Position numbers and translations under genes: made by a program. A DNA stretch of 64,000 nucleotides from Smallanthus sonchifolius (taxonomy: Eukaryota > Streptophyta > Magnoliopsida > Asterales > Asteraceae): contig CM042035.1 of the NCBI GenBank assembly GCA_023525975.1, positions 30,719,001 through 30,783,000 of the forward strand. Direction: 5' to 3'. Positions 54,122-64,000 of the stretch are shown piece by piece. The notes beneath the pieces are model-generated. The model was not told the origin of the DNA. It saw only the letters and a program-made list of their open reading frames with translations, and did not search any database. Each line of letters begins with the position of its first letter. Position 1 is the first letter of the stretch.

Positions 54122-56720
54122 TGTCACACCCCAACCGACGGCGGAAACGTTAGGGCGGGACATGTAGACTGTTCATGAGCACAAGGTTGACTAAATTGTG
54201 ATATATTAAACATTAATTTCATTTCAAATAATCCAAACACAACCAAATCCAAGAAAGAACATAATTAAAATACATAAAATCCTTTATTCAAATTAACTAA
54301 GTCCCAATGCCTATGTGTAGCAAATCTTGATCAAATCACACATTAGTACCTGAAACATGAATAAAATAAGGTCAACTAAAAAGTTGGTGAGCATACACAG
54401 GTTTGTATATAGATAGCATATAGTTTGTAAATAAACAAATCCTTACATAACATGATAAAATAAGGCATTTATGGGGAGCAGCTATTGTGTAACCAAGTAC
54501 AATCAAACCTTTGTAACTAGTGTGCAAAAATTGTGTTGTCGGTAACAATCACCCCAATCTGGGTGGGTTTGTCAGACTCAATAGATCTATCATTGTTTAC
54601 CGTCGGCTTGAATAGTTAATGATTGTACATAATCGCATACAAAAGTTAGCACAACTAGCACTCGGGCATAAAGCTCAAATTGCACACATGAATGTAAAGG
54701 GGATTTGTATTTGTGTAGTTTGTGTAATTATAACCAATAGTATTGTATAATATTCACGTTCCACCAAAAAGTGTAAAAGAGTAAAAGGGGCTATGTAATA
54801 CTCACTTGATTTGAAGGCGTAGCTAACACGAGATACTAGATAGAAACGAGGTCCTCGTAATGCACGACGTTAACCTACAGTGTAATATGTATTGAATCAA
54901 TAGTGTGCACAATAGTCTATGTCTAAGTCTAAGATTAAATTGGATGTGTGTATAAAAAAATTGAAGTTGTAGGTGTTAGTGGGTTGTACTTGAATGGTGT
55001 TGTATAAAATTTGGGTTTGGAATAACTAAATAATAAAATAATAAATTTATTATTTGTTTACTTAAAAATAATGTAAGTATTAGGGGTGATTAAGTATGAC
55101 CTAAACAAATAGTTTTTGTTTAAATGTAATTTAAATAAATAAATGTAATCTTATTTATTTATTTATAAAATATGTAACTTAATCATTTAGTTATGAAAAT
55201 GTATTAAATGTTTTATATTAAATATAAATTTCTTTACTTTATTTTCATAAAGATGTTTAAATAAATTGTGTAAAAAATAATTAAGTGTAGGGTTTAACAA
55301 TAAATATAGATTAAATTTTGTAAGTTTTAAATAAATAATTTCTATTTATTTTATAATAGAAATTTGATCTTTTTAAATAATGTTAATATAAATCTTCATA
55401 AAATCAATTCTTTTTATTAAAAAATTAATTTGAAATACTTATTGTTTTTAAAATATGGAAATAATTATTCTGCCAAGAATTTTCTCACACACACGACCGT
55501 GCCTTGGACAAGGCACGATCGTGCTAGGACCATGGGCGCGACCGTGCTAGTCAGGCCACGACCGTGTTGATCAAACAGAGGGCTTAATTGAATTGCTCAC
55601 TAGGCACGATCGTGTCTTAGGTCAGGCACGACCGTGTCTAGGGTTTTGAGGCACGACCAAGTCTAGCTAAGGGCATGACCGAGTCTGAGTGTGGGAGGTA
55701 CGACCACGCTGGTATTTGGCGCGACCGTGTCTCATGAAGCACGACCGCGCTAGAAGACTAGCGCGACCGTGTTCGTTCCAAAACAGAAACGAATTGACTG
55801 ATTCTTATAATGTTAACGTTGGATTTCATAGGGCTTTCATCTGTAGCGTTATTAAGAGTATTTTGGAATATATTAATTGTATTTTAAACGTGTTCAGAAC
55901 AGGGTTCGATTAAATCTATTTTGAACGAAAACTAGATTCTGGTTCGTGATGATTCCCATATTGTAAACCCAAATTAGATTAGGGCTTTTGATTTACAGAC
56001 TTAAACGTAATTACGAAAGGTTTCAATTACCCGGAAGGACGATGAATTGATAGTGTTCGGTAGAGATGAGTTCCGGCGACGACGGGTTTGGTTTCCGGCG
56101 CCTTCTTCTGCAATTCCGACTGACTCAGTGTTTTCGGGAGCTTTAGAGAAGTTCGTTGGAGCTTTTGCTTGGGAGGATTTCAATTCAGGACAGACGAATT
56201 GTGGTTTTGATTGGAAGAATTTCTTGGAGTTATTGGATGTAATTGTAATGATTATTCGGTTTATTGTTTTTGTTAATGATAATGATGCGTATATCGGTTA
56301 TGAATTCAAACGTCCCTGTGATTAAAAGCTGTATTTAAGTTTTAACTGATGAGAGGCGCGACCGTGCCCATATGAGGCGCGACCGTGCCAAGGCACCGGG
56401 CGCGACCGTTCCAAAGCAAGGCACGCGACCGTGCCATAGCACTTGGCGCGACCGTGCCTAAACGAGGCGCGACCGTGCCTGTTACGGTTTCTAGTTATTT
56501 ATTTACAAAATCAGTCCTTGCTATTTTTGTATTGACAGATTTGTATAAATATGAACTTATGTAGAGTTTAATAGGATATATTCGTGGAAAATTTGTGGAT
56601 TTGCATTGAAACATAGTCTTTAATTGTTGGAACGAATAGAACAAGTCAGTGTACTAAATTTGAATTTGAAACGTGTCACATTGAACTGAAATACATATAA
56701 CAAAAATCAGAAATGTTACA
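54122..56720 (-). repeat. Gypsy-3 3' LTR
   Basis: From TGTCACACCCC to AATGTTACA (plus-strand reading), about 2.6 kb. It holds two palindrome arrays: 55497-55790 (cores CACGATCGTG, CACGACCGTG, GCGCGACCGTG) and 56352-56485. The shared module noted elsewhere lies at 54348-54401. The non-coding ORF 56047-56325 is not credible as a gene. Confidence 0.9.
55497..55790 (-). repeat. CACGA(T/C)CGTG palindrome array, Gypsy-3 LTR
   Basis: About a dozen copies of a 10-14 bp palindrome, GCACGATCGTGC or the half-conserved G(C/G)GCGACCGTG, at irregular 10-40 bp spacing. A second cluster at 56352-56485 has six more. The 5' LTR repeats the first cluster at 63365-63650. Confidence 0.9.
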
Positions 56721-56754
56721 GTATTCCCATGTTGAGGGAATTTCGTCCTGAAAT

Positions 56755-57945
56755 TTAACTAGTGGAAGCGACGGCATCGGTGAAGAGATGGGGGTACTTG
56801 AGCTTCATTTGGTCCTCTCGTTCCCAAGTAAACTCAGGACCACGTTTAGATTCCCAACGAACTTTGACAATAGGAATATTACTTCGCTTGAGCTGTTTGA
56901 TTTCACGATCCATGATTTCCACTGGTCTCTCAACGAAGTGCATCGTTTCATCAATGTGCACATCGTCAAGGGGTATGTGAACATTCTCATCAGCAAGACA
57001 TTTCTTCAGATTAGACACGTGAGAAGTAGGATGTACATTGCCAAGTGATGGAGGTAAGTCGAGTTTGTAAGCCACTTTCCCAATTCTTTCAAGGATCTTA
57101 AATGGACCCACATAGCGAAGTGATAATTTGCCTTTCTTTCCAAAACGGATCACACCCTTCCATGGAGACACCTTTAGAAGAACAAGGTCACCGACTTGGA
57201 ATTCCAAGGGTTTTCGCCGTTTGTCGGCATAACTCTTTTGCCGACTTCTTGCTACTCGGATGTTGTCACGGATTTGGATAAATTTGTTGGATGTTTCTTG
57301 AATTAGCTCGGGACCGGTGATTTGTGCTTCACCAATCTCATTCCAACAGATAGGAGAACGACACTTGCAACCATCGAGAGCTTCAAATGGAGCCATGTTG
57401 ATACTCGTGTGGTAGCTATTATTGTAGGAGAACTCGATTAGGGATAGATGTGAATCCCAATTGCCACCAAAATCAATTACACAAGCTCTAAGCATATCCT
57501 CAAGAGTTTTGATCGTTCGCTCGGTCTGACCATCAGTTTGGGGATGGTAGGCTGTGCTCAAATCCAATCGTGTACCAAGAGCAGTTTGGAGAGATTGCCA
57601 AAAGCGGGAGGTGAACCGAGCATCCCTATCGGAGATTATGTTTAATGGAACACCGTGACGGCTCACAATTTCATCAATGTAAATCCGGGCAAGTTTCTCA
57701 ACCCGATAGTCTTCACGGATAGGCAACAAATGAGCAGATTTGGTGAGACGATCAATGATCACCCAAATGCTATCATAACCACTTGAGGTGCGAGGAAGTT
57801 TGGTAATGAAATCCATAACTAAGTTCTCCCATTTCCACACGGGAATTTTCGGTTGTTCAAGTAATCCGGAAGGACGTTGGTGTTCGGCTTTGACCTTGGA
57901 GCACGTTAGACATTTGGCAACATAGAGAGCAATGTCCTTTTTCAT
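56755..57945 (-). CDS. pol: Gypsy-3 integrase with chromodomain, open frame
   Basis: A 396-aa open frame. It starts inside the integrase zinc region (CLTCSKVKAEHQ, residues 12-23); the HPGTDKMYQ half lies upstream across a TAA at 57961. The catalytic triad is intact: D45 (MDFITKL), D106 (SDRDARFTS) and E142 (QTERTIKTL), a DDX35E spacing. The C-terminal region has SYADKRRKPLEFQVGD and SHVSNLKKCL. A chromodomain follows near residues 335-388 (FVERPVEIMDREIKQL, VKVRWESKRGPEFTWERE). Integrase inserts the DNA copy; the chromodomain biases target choice. As a pol fragment it has no start of its own; the first Met is internal. Confidence 0.85.
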   Translation of the reverse strand: MKKDIALYVAKCLTCSKVKAEHQRPSGLLEQPKIPVWKWENLVMDFITKLPRTSSGYDSIWVIIDRLTKSAHLLPIREDYRVEKLARIYIDEIVSRHGVPLNIISDRDARFTSRFWQSLQTALGTRLDLSTAYHPQTDGQTERTIKTLEDMLRACVIDFGGNWDSHLSLIEFSYNNSYHTSINMAPFEALDGCKCRSPICWNEIGEAQITGPELIQETSNKFIQIRDNIRVARSRQKSYADKRRKPLEFQVGDLVLLKVSPWKGVIRFGKKGKLSLRYVGPFKILERIGKVAYKLDLPPSLGNVHPTSHVSNLKKCLADENVHIPLDDVHIDETMHFVERPVEIMDREIKQLKRSNIPIVKVRWESKRGPEFTWEREDQMKLKYPHLFTDAVASTS

Positions 57946-58591
57946 ACCGGGCCACCAATATTGTTAGCGAAGATCTTGGTACATTTTATCCGTACCAGGA
58001 TGAATAGAATAACGAGTCTTGTGAGCCTCGTTCATAAGAAATGTACGGATATCATCGCGATCGGGAACCCAAATACGGTTCAAGTAATAAAGTAAGCCAT
58101 TGGGTTTTGATTCAAGTTGAAGTTCAACACCGCACAACATTTCCTCATACATGTTACCCTCGGTGACTGAGACGTGTTGAGCTTCTAAGATGTGGTTTTG
58201 AATGTCGGTTTGAATTCGAACACATTGAAGCATGACATGGTCCTTTCGACTCAAAGCGTCGGCTACAACATTCGCTTTGCCGGGATGGTAACGAATCTCA
58301 CAGTCATAGTCGTTAAGGAGTTCAACCCAACGTCGTTGTCTCATATTGAGTTCTTTTTGGTTGAAGATGTGTTGGAGACTTTTGTGGTCGGTGAACACCA
58401 CGCATTTCGTGCCATAGAGGTAATGTCTTCAAATCTTCAGTACAAATACAACCTCACCCAATTCGAGATCGTGCGTTGTATAATTCTTCTCATGAATCTT
58501 AAGTTGCCTCGATGCATAAGCGCTTACTTTGCCTCATTGCATGAGTACACAACCGAGGCCTTGGTTGGAAGCATCACCGTAGACAACTAGA
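57946..58591 (-). pseudogene. pol: Gypsy-3 RNase H and integrase zinc start
   Basis: Upstream ORFs give VYGDASNQGLGCVLMQ then TGA at 58534, where RGKV is expected in related elements (a CGA-to-TGA change would explain it). Another stop lies near 58430. ORF 58401-57964 has FTDHKSLQHIFNQKELNMRQ, DALSRKDHV and the zinc-region start YSIHPGTDKMYQDLR before TAA. RNase H would degrade the RNA strand of the hybrid. Confidence 0.85.
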
Positions 58592-59500
58592 TCATCATTC
58601 CCATCAGGGAGAGTCAAGATAGGAGCATTGCACAACTTTTGCTTGAGGGTTTGGAAAGCTTCTTCTTGCTTTGGTCCCCATTCATAAGTTTTACCCTTGT
58701 GGGTTAAAGTGGTGAGAGGAACATCAATCTTAGAGAAATTTGAAATGAAACGACGATAATATCCCGCAAGACCAAGAAATGAACGAACTTCGGTGGGGAC
58801 TTCGGGGTATTCCAATTCTTAACCGCTTCGATCTAAACAGGGTCAACATGAATTCCCTTGACGTTAACGATATGACCAAGAAATTGAACTTCCTTTAACC
58901 AAAATTCATATTTGGAGAATTTGGCATATAATTGTTCCTTCCTCAAGAGGTCCAAAACCAGTCTAAGGTGTTGCTCATGGTCGGCTTTAGTCTTGGAGTA
59001 GATTAAGAAATCGTCAATGAAGACGATCATAAATTTATCAAGGTACGGTTTGCACACACGATTCATGAGGTCCATGAAGACCGCGGGTGCATTGGTTAGT
59101 CCAAAAGGCATGACCATGAACTCGTAGTGACCATACCTTGTCCGGAAGGCAGTCTTTGGAATATCTTCCTCTTGTACACGGAGTTGGTGATAACCAGATC
59201 GAAGATCAATCTTCGAGAAGCAAGTAGAACCTTGAAGTTGATCAAAGAGATCATCAATTCTAGGTAAGGGATAACGGTTTTTGATAGTAAGCTTGTTGAG
59301 TTCGCGATAGTCAATACACATGCTAAATGATCAATCCTTCTTTTTGACGAATAAAACGGGTGAACCCCACGGTGAATGGCTTGGACGAATGAATCCCTTG
59401 TCGGAGAGCTCTTGGAGTTGACTTGTAACATCTTGCATTTCAGAAGGTGCAAGACAGTAAGGAGCTCTAGCCTCGGGGTTAGCTCCGGGCACAAGATCAA
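58592..59500 (-). pseudogene. pol: Gypsy-3 reverse transcriptase
   Basis: 59500-59322 is the N-terminal RT in a shifted frame. ORF 59321-58833 (162 aa) holds CIDYRELNKLTIKNRYPLP, FSKIDLRSGYHQL, MPFGLTNAPAVFMDLMN and an intact VFIDDFLIYS, ending at TAG after GIHVDPV. ORF 58815-58534 continues with FLGLAGYYRRFISNFSKI after a one-base frameshift. The catalytic Asp pair is present. Confidence 0.87.
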
Positions 59501-59706
59501 TGCGAAATTCTACTTTTCAAACGGGTGGAAGACCGGATAGATCTTCGGGAAATACTTCAGGAAAATCCTGAATGTTGGGAATGTCTTGGATACTCTTCTC
59601 TTTGGCATCCTTTTGAACAATATGAGCTACGAAGGCCACGTACTTCTTTCGTAGGTAATTTTGGGCGGTAGTGCATGACATTAACTTAAGTCCTTTGCAA
59701 GGCTTT
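59501..59706 (-). other. Gypsy-3 protease-RT linker
   Basis: Short broken region between the gag-protease ORF and RT. It still reads pieces of the pre-RT segment (FPEDLSGLPPV on the minus strand), with stops. No other feature. Confidence 0.6.
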
Positions 59707-60921
59707 TCACCAAAAGACTCTTAACGTTTCCCCCGATGGAAGAGGTATTCGGATGCACTTCTCAAAACAGATGACTTCGGCATGATGATTTGATAGCCAA
59801 TCCATTCCTATGATGATATCAAAACTTCCCAGTGGCATTGGTACAAGATTGATTGGGAATGTATGTTCATTAAGTTCTAGAGAGTAGTCATAGATAACAG
59901 ACTCAATTGTAAGTGAATCACCATTTGCTACTTCGACAGTGAAGGTTTTCTCTAATTGGGATCGTGTCTTTGCAAGTAAGGGTTCAAAACTAAGTGACAC
60001 AAAACTTTTATCGGCACCGGTATCAAATAAAATGGAGGCATATTGGCTATTAACAAGGAACGTACCGTTGACCACATCATTGTTGGCTTGAGCTTCATTG
60101 GTGTTTATGTTGAAAGCACGCCCACGAGCTCCGCCTTGTCTAGCATTGATGAACCTTGGGAATTGATCACGGAAATGATTTGGGTTACCACATTCATAAC
60201 AAGCACGCCCATTTGCAATAGCAGGAACACCTTGATTAGCCACTTGCGGGTTGGTTCGGTTTGGTGGGTTGACCTGGCCCGCAAGAGCTTTGGCCCTACA
60301 CACATTGACCGTATGGCCATATTTCCCACAATAAGTGCAAAGGAGACATGGGATGTTTTGAGGATGATGATAGTTACATATGGCACAGAGTGGGTATATC
60401 CCAACATATGGCTTTTTGGCTGGTGCTTGAACCATAGGAGCAACTTGGTTAACAGGCATAGCAGGAGTGACCATAGCATAGTTTCTAGCCTTTCTTTTCT
60501 TATTATGTCGGGAGGGTTCAGTTGTGGCTTCTTTGTTGTGGATGGAAGAAGTTGCAGTGTCAGAGACTTTCTTTGTGCCCTTTTTAGTAAGAGTCCCCGC
60601 CTTCACATGGTTATCGGTTAAGGTAGCGGATAAACGGATAGCATCTTCAAGTGTTGCGGGATTTCTCCCTAGGACAGTATCTTGAATTTGCCTAGGTAAT
60701 CCACCAATATATTTTTCAATGCAGCGGGATAAAGGTGTGACCATGTGGGGCACGAGGAGACTCAACTCATGGAACCGAGTTGTATATGCCAAGCTTTCAC
60801 CGCTATCTTGGGCAAGATCCCAAAATTCGGCTTCGAGTTTCTTTACCTCATTTTCTGGACATAATTCCTCAGTCATTAGCCTTTTAACCTCATCCCAAGC
60901 TAATGTCATTGCTACATCCAC
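59707..60921 (-). CDS. gag: Gypsy-3 gag C-terminus, knuckles and protease
   Basis: A 404-aa open frame after a TAG at 60946. It begins in the capsid region (LAWDEVKRLMTEELCPENEV, YTTRFHELSLLVPHMV). Zinc-binding motifs follow: CTYCGKYGHTVNVC, and CYECGNPNHFRDQF in which the last Cys is Phe. The retropepsin motif ILFDTGADKSFVS lies near residue 300, and GSFDIIIGMDWLSNHH near 367. It would process the polyprotein and package RNA. The listed first Met is internal to the ancestral gag. Confidence 0.85.
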   Translation of the reverse strand: MDVAMTLAWDEVKRLMTEELCPENEVKKLEAEFWDLAQDSGESLAYTTRFHELSLLVPHMVTPLSRCIEKYIGGLPRQIQDTVLGRNPATLEDAIRLSATLTDNHVKAGTLTKKGTKKVSDTATSSIHNKEATTEPSRHNKKRKARNYAMVTPAMPVNQVAPMVQAPAKKPYVGIYPLCAICNYHHPQNIPCLLCTYCGKYGHTVNVCRAKALAGQVNPPNRTNPQVANQGVPAIANGRACYECGNPNHFRDQFPRFINARQGGARGRAFNINTNEAQANNDVVNGTFLVNSQYASILFDTGADKSFVSLSFEPLLAKTRSQLEKTFTVEVANGDSLTIESVIYDYSLELNEHTFPINLVPMPLGSFDIIIGMDWLSNHHAEVICFEKCIRIPLPSGETLRVFW

Positions 60922-60945
60922 ACCCCTATTCCTCTTTTCCCCATT

Positions 60946-61290
60946 CCACTACGTGAGTGCCCGTTTTTGTAAGACACTTGTGGCATGATGAACACGAAGG
61001 TTATCGGGGCAGTCACTATTGAGAAAGGTATTCTCAATACTTTTAAAACATTGAAGAAGTCCCGTAGCTCCTTCAGTACCATAAAACTTGAGGGGATTAC
61101 ATGAGTTGAAATGCTTGAAGGTGCATTGAGATGGGTTGGCACCACCATTACCACCATTTGCCCCCTGGTTACCATTGGTGGCACCATTAGCTTGAGTGAG
61201 TTGAGTTATGAGTTGTGCAAGGATGGTAGCGATGTCGGTGTTGGTGTTGGCCATGGGAGCACGACGGGGAGGCAATCTACAGATTTTCAC
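60946..61290 (-). pseudogene. gag: Gypsy-3 gag N-terminus
   Basis: ORF 61290-60949 (113 aa). An inner Met at residue 13 (MANTNTDIATILAQLITQL) is a likelier start than the first Met. A Gly/Asn-rich stretch follows, then FKHFNSCNPLKFYGTEGATG and RVHHATSVLQKRALT. A TAG replaces the Trp of the conserved LTWWN motif and separates it from the downstream gag ORF. Confidence 0.83.
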
Positions 61291-61976
61291 AAGACAAGAA
61301 AAGATGTAAGACCTTATGAATGTTGTTTGGGTTTAAAAGAATAAGATAACAAATAAAATAGTAATTCATAGTTGGGATTGTACTCAAATAGTGATATAAT
61401 CACTTGAATACTATGACACATTAAGGTTAAATAAACTCATATAATTTTCAAGGAGACATGCTTTAGCCTATAAGTAAACACTCATCCCGGTAATTCCCAG
61501 GAAAGCATACGGGTCCCTCGGTTGATTGGGATTTATGCGAAATGCGTTCCTAGACAGAAATCCCAGAATACAGGTGTCAACCTTCTAGATTGCACATGTC
61601 CGCAAATAATTAACAAAGTTTAAAAGCCTTAACGAGGAAATAAAGAAATTTTTTTTTATAGATTTAGATCCATGAAATTTCCACATGCTAAGAAGATAAT
61701 GATAGAGGAGTAGGTAAGAATATTATGTGGTTTTAGGGTATAGGTAGGAATATTGTTTATTTAATTATTATTTAAGCATAGTCTAATAAGTCATGAATTT
61801 TAACAAGTAAGGCATCAAAATGAAATAATAACTAATCAAATAAAACATGTAACACATAGCTTGTAACACATAACATGTAGCACATATCACATAATCATGA
61901 AGCATGACATAAGTGGGTGTCCTAAAGTTATAGTCTAGGTCAAGGGTGTCTAATAACCTAGTTCCCTATAACCAAG
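61291..61976 (-). other. Gypsy-3 untranslated leader
   Basis: About 690 bases between the primer site and gag. No ORF, palindrome array or protein similarity is seen, unlike the Gypsy-2 leader. Confidence 0.6.
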
Positions 61977-61988
61977 GCTCTGATACCA
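61977..61988 (-). other. Gypsy-3 primer binding site
   Basis: The minus strand reads TGGTATCAGAGC, the initiator tRNA-Met complement, four bases from the 5' LTR. Confidence 0.9.
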
Positions 61989-61992
61989 ATCG

Positions 61993-64000
61993 GTCACAAC
62001 CCAACCGACGGCAGAAACGTCGGGGCGGGACATGTAGACTGTTCATGAGGACAAGGTTGACTGAATTGTAATATATTAAACATTAATTTCATTTCAAATA
62101 ATCCAAACATAACCAAATCCAAGAAATAGCATAATTAAAATACATAAAATCCTTTATCCAAATTAGCTAAGTCTCAAAGCCTATGTGCAGCAAATCTTGA
62201 TCAAATCACACATTAGTACCTGAAACATGAATAAAATAAGGTCAACTAAAAAGTTGGTGAGCATACACAGGTTTGTATATAGATAGCATATAGTTTGTAA
62301 ATAAACAAATCCTTACATAACATGATAAAATAAGGCATTTATGGGGAGCAGCTATTGTGTAACCAAGTACAATCAAACCTTTGTAACTAGTATGCAAAAA
62401 TTGTGTTGTCGGTAACAATCACCCCAATCTGGGTGGGTTTGTCAGACTCAATAGATCTATCATTGTTTACCGTCGGCTTGAATAGTTAATGATTGCACAT
62501 AATCACATACAAAAGTTAGCACAACTAGCACTCAGGCATAAAGCTCAAATTGCACACATGAATGTAAAGGGGATTTGTATTTGTGTAGTCTGTGTAATTG
62601 TAACCAATAGTATTGTATAATGTTCATGTTCTACCCCAAAAGTGTAAAAGAGTAAAAGGGGCTATGTAATACTCACTTGATTTGAAGGCGTAGCTAACAC
62701 GAGATACTAGATAGAAACGGGGTCCTCGTAATGCACGACGTTAACCTAGAGTGTAATATGTATTGAACCAATAGTGTGCACAATAGTCTATGTCTATGTC
62801 TAAGTCTAAGGTTAAATTGAATGTGTGTATAAGGAATTTGAAGTTGTAGGTGTTAGTGGGTTGCACTTGAATGGTGTTGTATTTGGGTTTGGAATAACTA
62901 AATAATAAAATAATAAAATTATTATTTGTTTACTTAAAAATAATGTAAGTATTAGGGGTGATTAAGTATGACCTAAACAAATAGTTTTTGTTTAAATGTA
63001 ATTTAAATAAATAATTGTAATCTTATTTATTTATTTATAAAATATGTAACTTAGTCATTTAGTTATGAAAATGTATTAAATGTTTTATATTAAATATAAA
63101 TTTCTTTACTTTATTTTCATAAAGATGTTTAAATAAATTATGTAAATAATAATTAAGTGTAGGGTTTAACAATAAATATAGATTAAATTTTGTAAGTTTT
63201 AAATAAATAATTTCTATTTATTTTAGAATAGAAATTTGATCTTTTTAAATAATGTTAATATAAATCTTTATAAAATCAATTCTTTTTATTTAAAAATTAA
63301 TTTGAAATACTTATTGTTTTTAAAATATGGAAATAATTATTCTGCCAAGAATTTTCTCACACACACGACCGTGCCTGGGACAAGGCACGATCATGCTAAG
63401 ACCACGGGCGCGACCGTGCTAGTCAGGGTGCGACCGTGTTGATCAAACAGAGGGCTTAATTGAATTGCTCACTAGGCACGATCGTGTCTTGGGTAAGGCA
63501 CGACCGTGTTTAGGGTTTTGAGGCACGACCAAGTCTAGCCAAGGGCATGACCGAGTCTGAGTGTGGGAGGCACGACCGCGCTGGTATTTGGCGCGACCGT
63601 GTCTCATGAAGCACGACCGCGCTAGAAGACTAGCGCTACCGTGTTCGTTCCAAAACAGAAACGAATTGACTGATTCTTATAATGTTAACGTTGGATTTCA
63701 TAGAGCTTTATCTGTAGGGTTATTACGAGTATTTTGGAATATATTAATTGTATTTTAAACGTGTTCAAAACAGGGTTCGATTAAATCTATTTTGAATGAA
63801 AACTAGATTCTGGTTCGTGATGATTCCCATATTGTAAACCCAAATTAGATTAGGGCTTTTGATTTATAGACTAAAAATAAAGTGCAAAAGGTTTCAATTA
63901 CCCGGAAGGACGATGAATTGATAGTGTTCGGTAGAGATGAGTTCCGGTGATGACGGGTTTGGTTTCCGGCGCCTTCTTCTGCAATTCCGACTGACTCAGT
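61993..64000 (-). repeat. Gypsy-3 5' LTR, cut by window end
   Basis: Aligns with 54122-56145 in the same orientation, starting GGTCACAACCC versus TGTCACACCCC. It contains the palindrome array at 63365-63650. About 0.6 kb of LTR and the right target-site duplication are beyond the window. Confidence 0.92.

Larger units (their letters stand above)
54122..64000 (-). mobile_element. Gypsy-3 chromovirus retrotransposon, runs off the right edge
   Basis: Minus strand. 3' LTR 54122-56720, internal 56721-61992, 5' LTR from 61993 to beyond 64000. Gag, knuckles, protease, RT, RNase H, integrase and chromodomain are all present with few breaks. The first ~2 kb of the two LTRs align with mostly isolated differences. 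It is the least damaged Gypsy element here and is inserted in Copia-2a ORF3. Confidence 0.93.

Noticed and set aside
56047..56325. 92-aa plus-strand ORF in the Gypsy-3 LTR
   Set aside because: It lies antisense in a non-coding LTR and shows no recognisable domain; chance ORF.
6730..63650. Palindromic repeat arrays as CRISPR arrays
   Set aside because: Units and gaps are irregular, gaps are not unique spacers of constant size, no cas genes exist, and the context is plant LTR retrotransposons.

Overview
The window looks like a piece of a repeat-rich flowering-plant genome. It contains no host gene, rRNA or tRNA that I can support. Almost every base belongs to LTR retrotransposons inserted into one another. 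A composite-family plant (Asteraceae) is my best guess. The long extra ORF downstream of pol in the Copia elements resembles, from memory, a protein family very common in Asteraceae predicted proteomes; this is unverified.

Layout, with working names. Gypsy-0 (plus) enters from the left and ends with an LTR at about 729-2945. It sits in Copia-1 (minus, 2946-17100), whose 5' LTR is 16815-17100. Copia-1 is also split by Gypsy-1 (plus, 6253-14933), a complete element with two LTRs and an ATTTA target-site duplication. Copia-1 abuts the extra ORF ('ORF3') of an older minus-strand Copia-5 (17101-19735). A plus-strand Copia-3 3' end (about 19982-21682) follows, then spacer with tandem repeats, then a minus-strand Copia RNase H end (22537-22872), possibly the pol of Copia-5. 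That RNase H is cut by Gypsy-2 (minus, from 22873). The 5' LTR of Gypsy-2 is cut at 33096 by Copia-2a (plus). Copia-2a is interrupted by its own relative Copia-2b (plus, 40267-53021, AACTT duplication) and by Gypsy-3 (minus, 54122 to beyond the right edge). The relative order of insertion is therefore readable, four levels deep.

The Gypsy elements have the chromovirus (Tekay-like) order gag, protease, RT, RNase H, integrase, chromodomain. The Copia elements have gag, protease, integrase, RT, RNase H and then ORF3, a SIRE-like layout. Every element carries stops or frameshifts, so none appears autonomous. Gypsy-3 and Copia-2b are the least damaged.

The most unusual signal is that six element families carry short arrays of near-perfect palindromes, each with its own sequence, in LTRs, leaders, spacers, a probable ORF3 intron and, in Copia-2, inside coding sequence. 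Other points worth checking are the ORF3 family with gene-like leaders and a possible intron, an intact ORF upstream of gag in Gypsy-2, and a short module shared by four otherwise different Gypsy LTRs.
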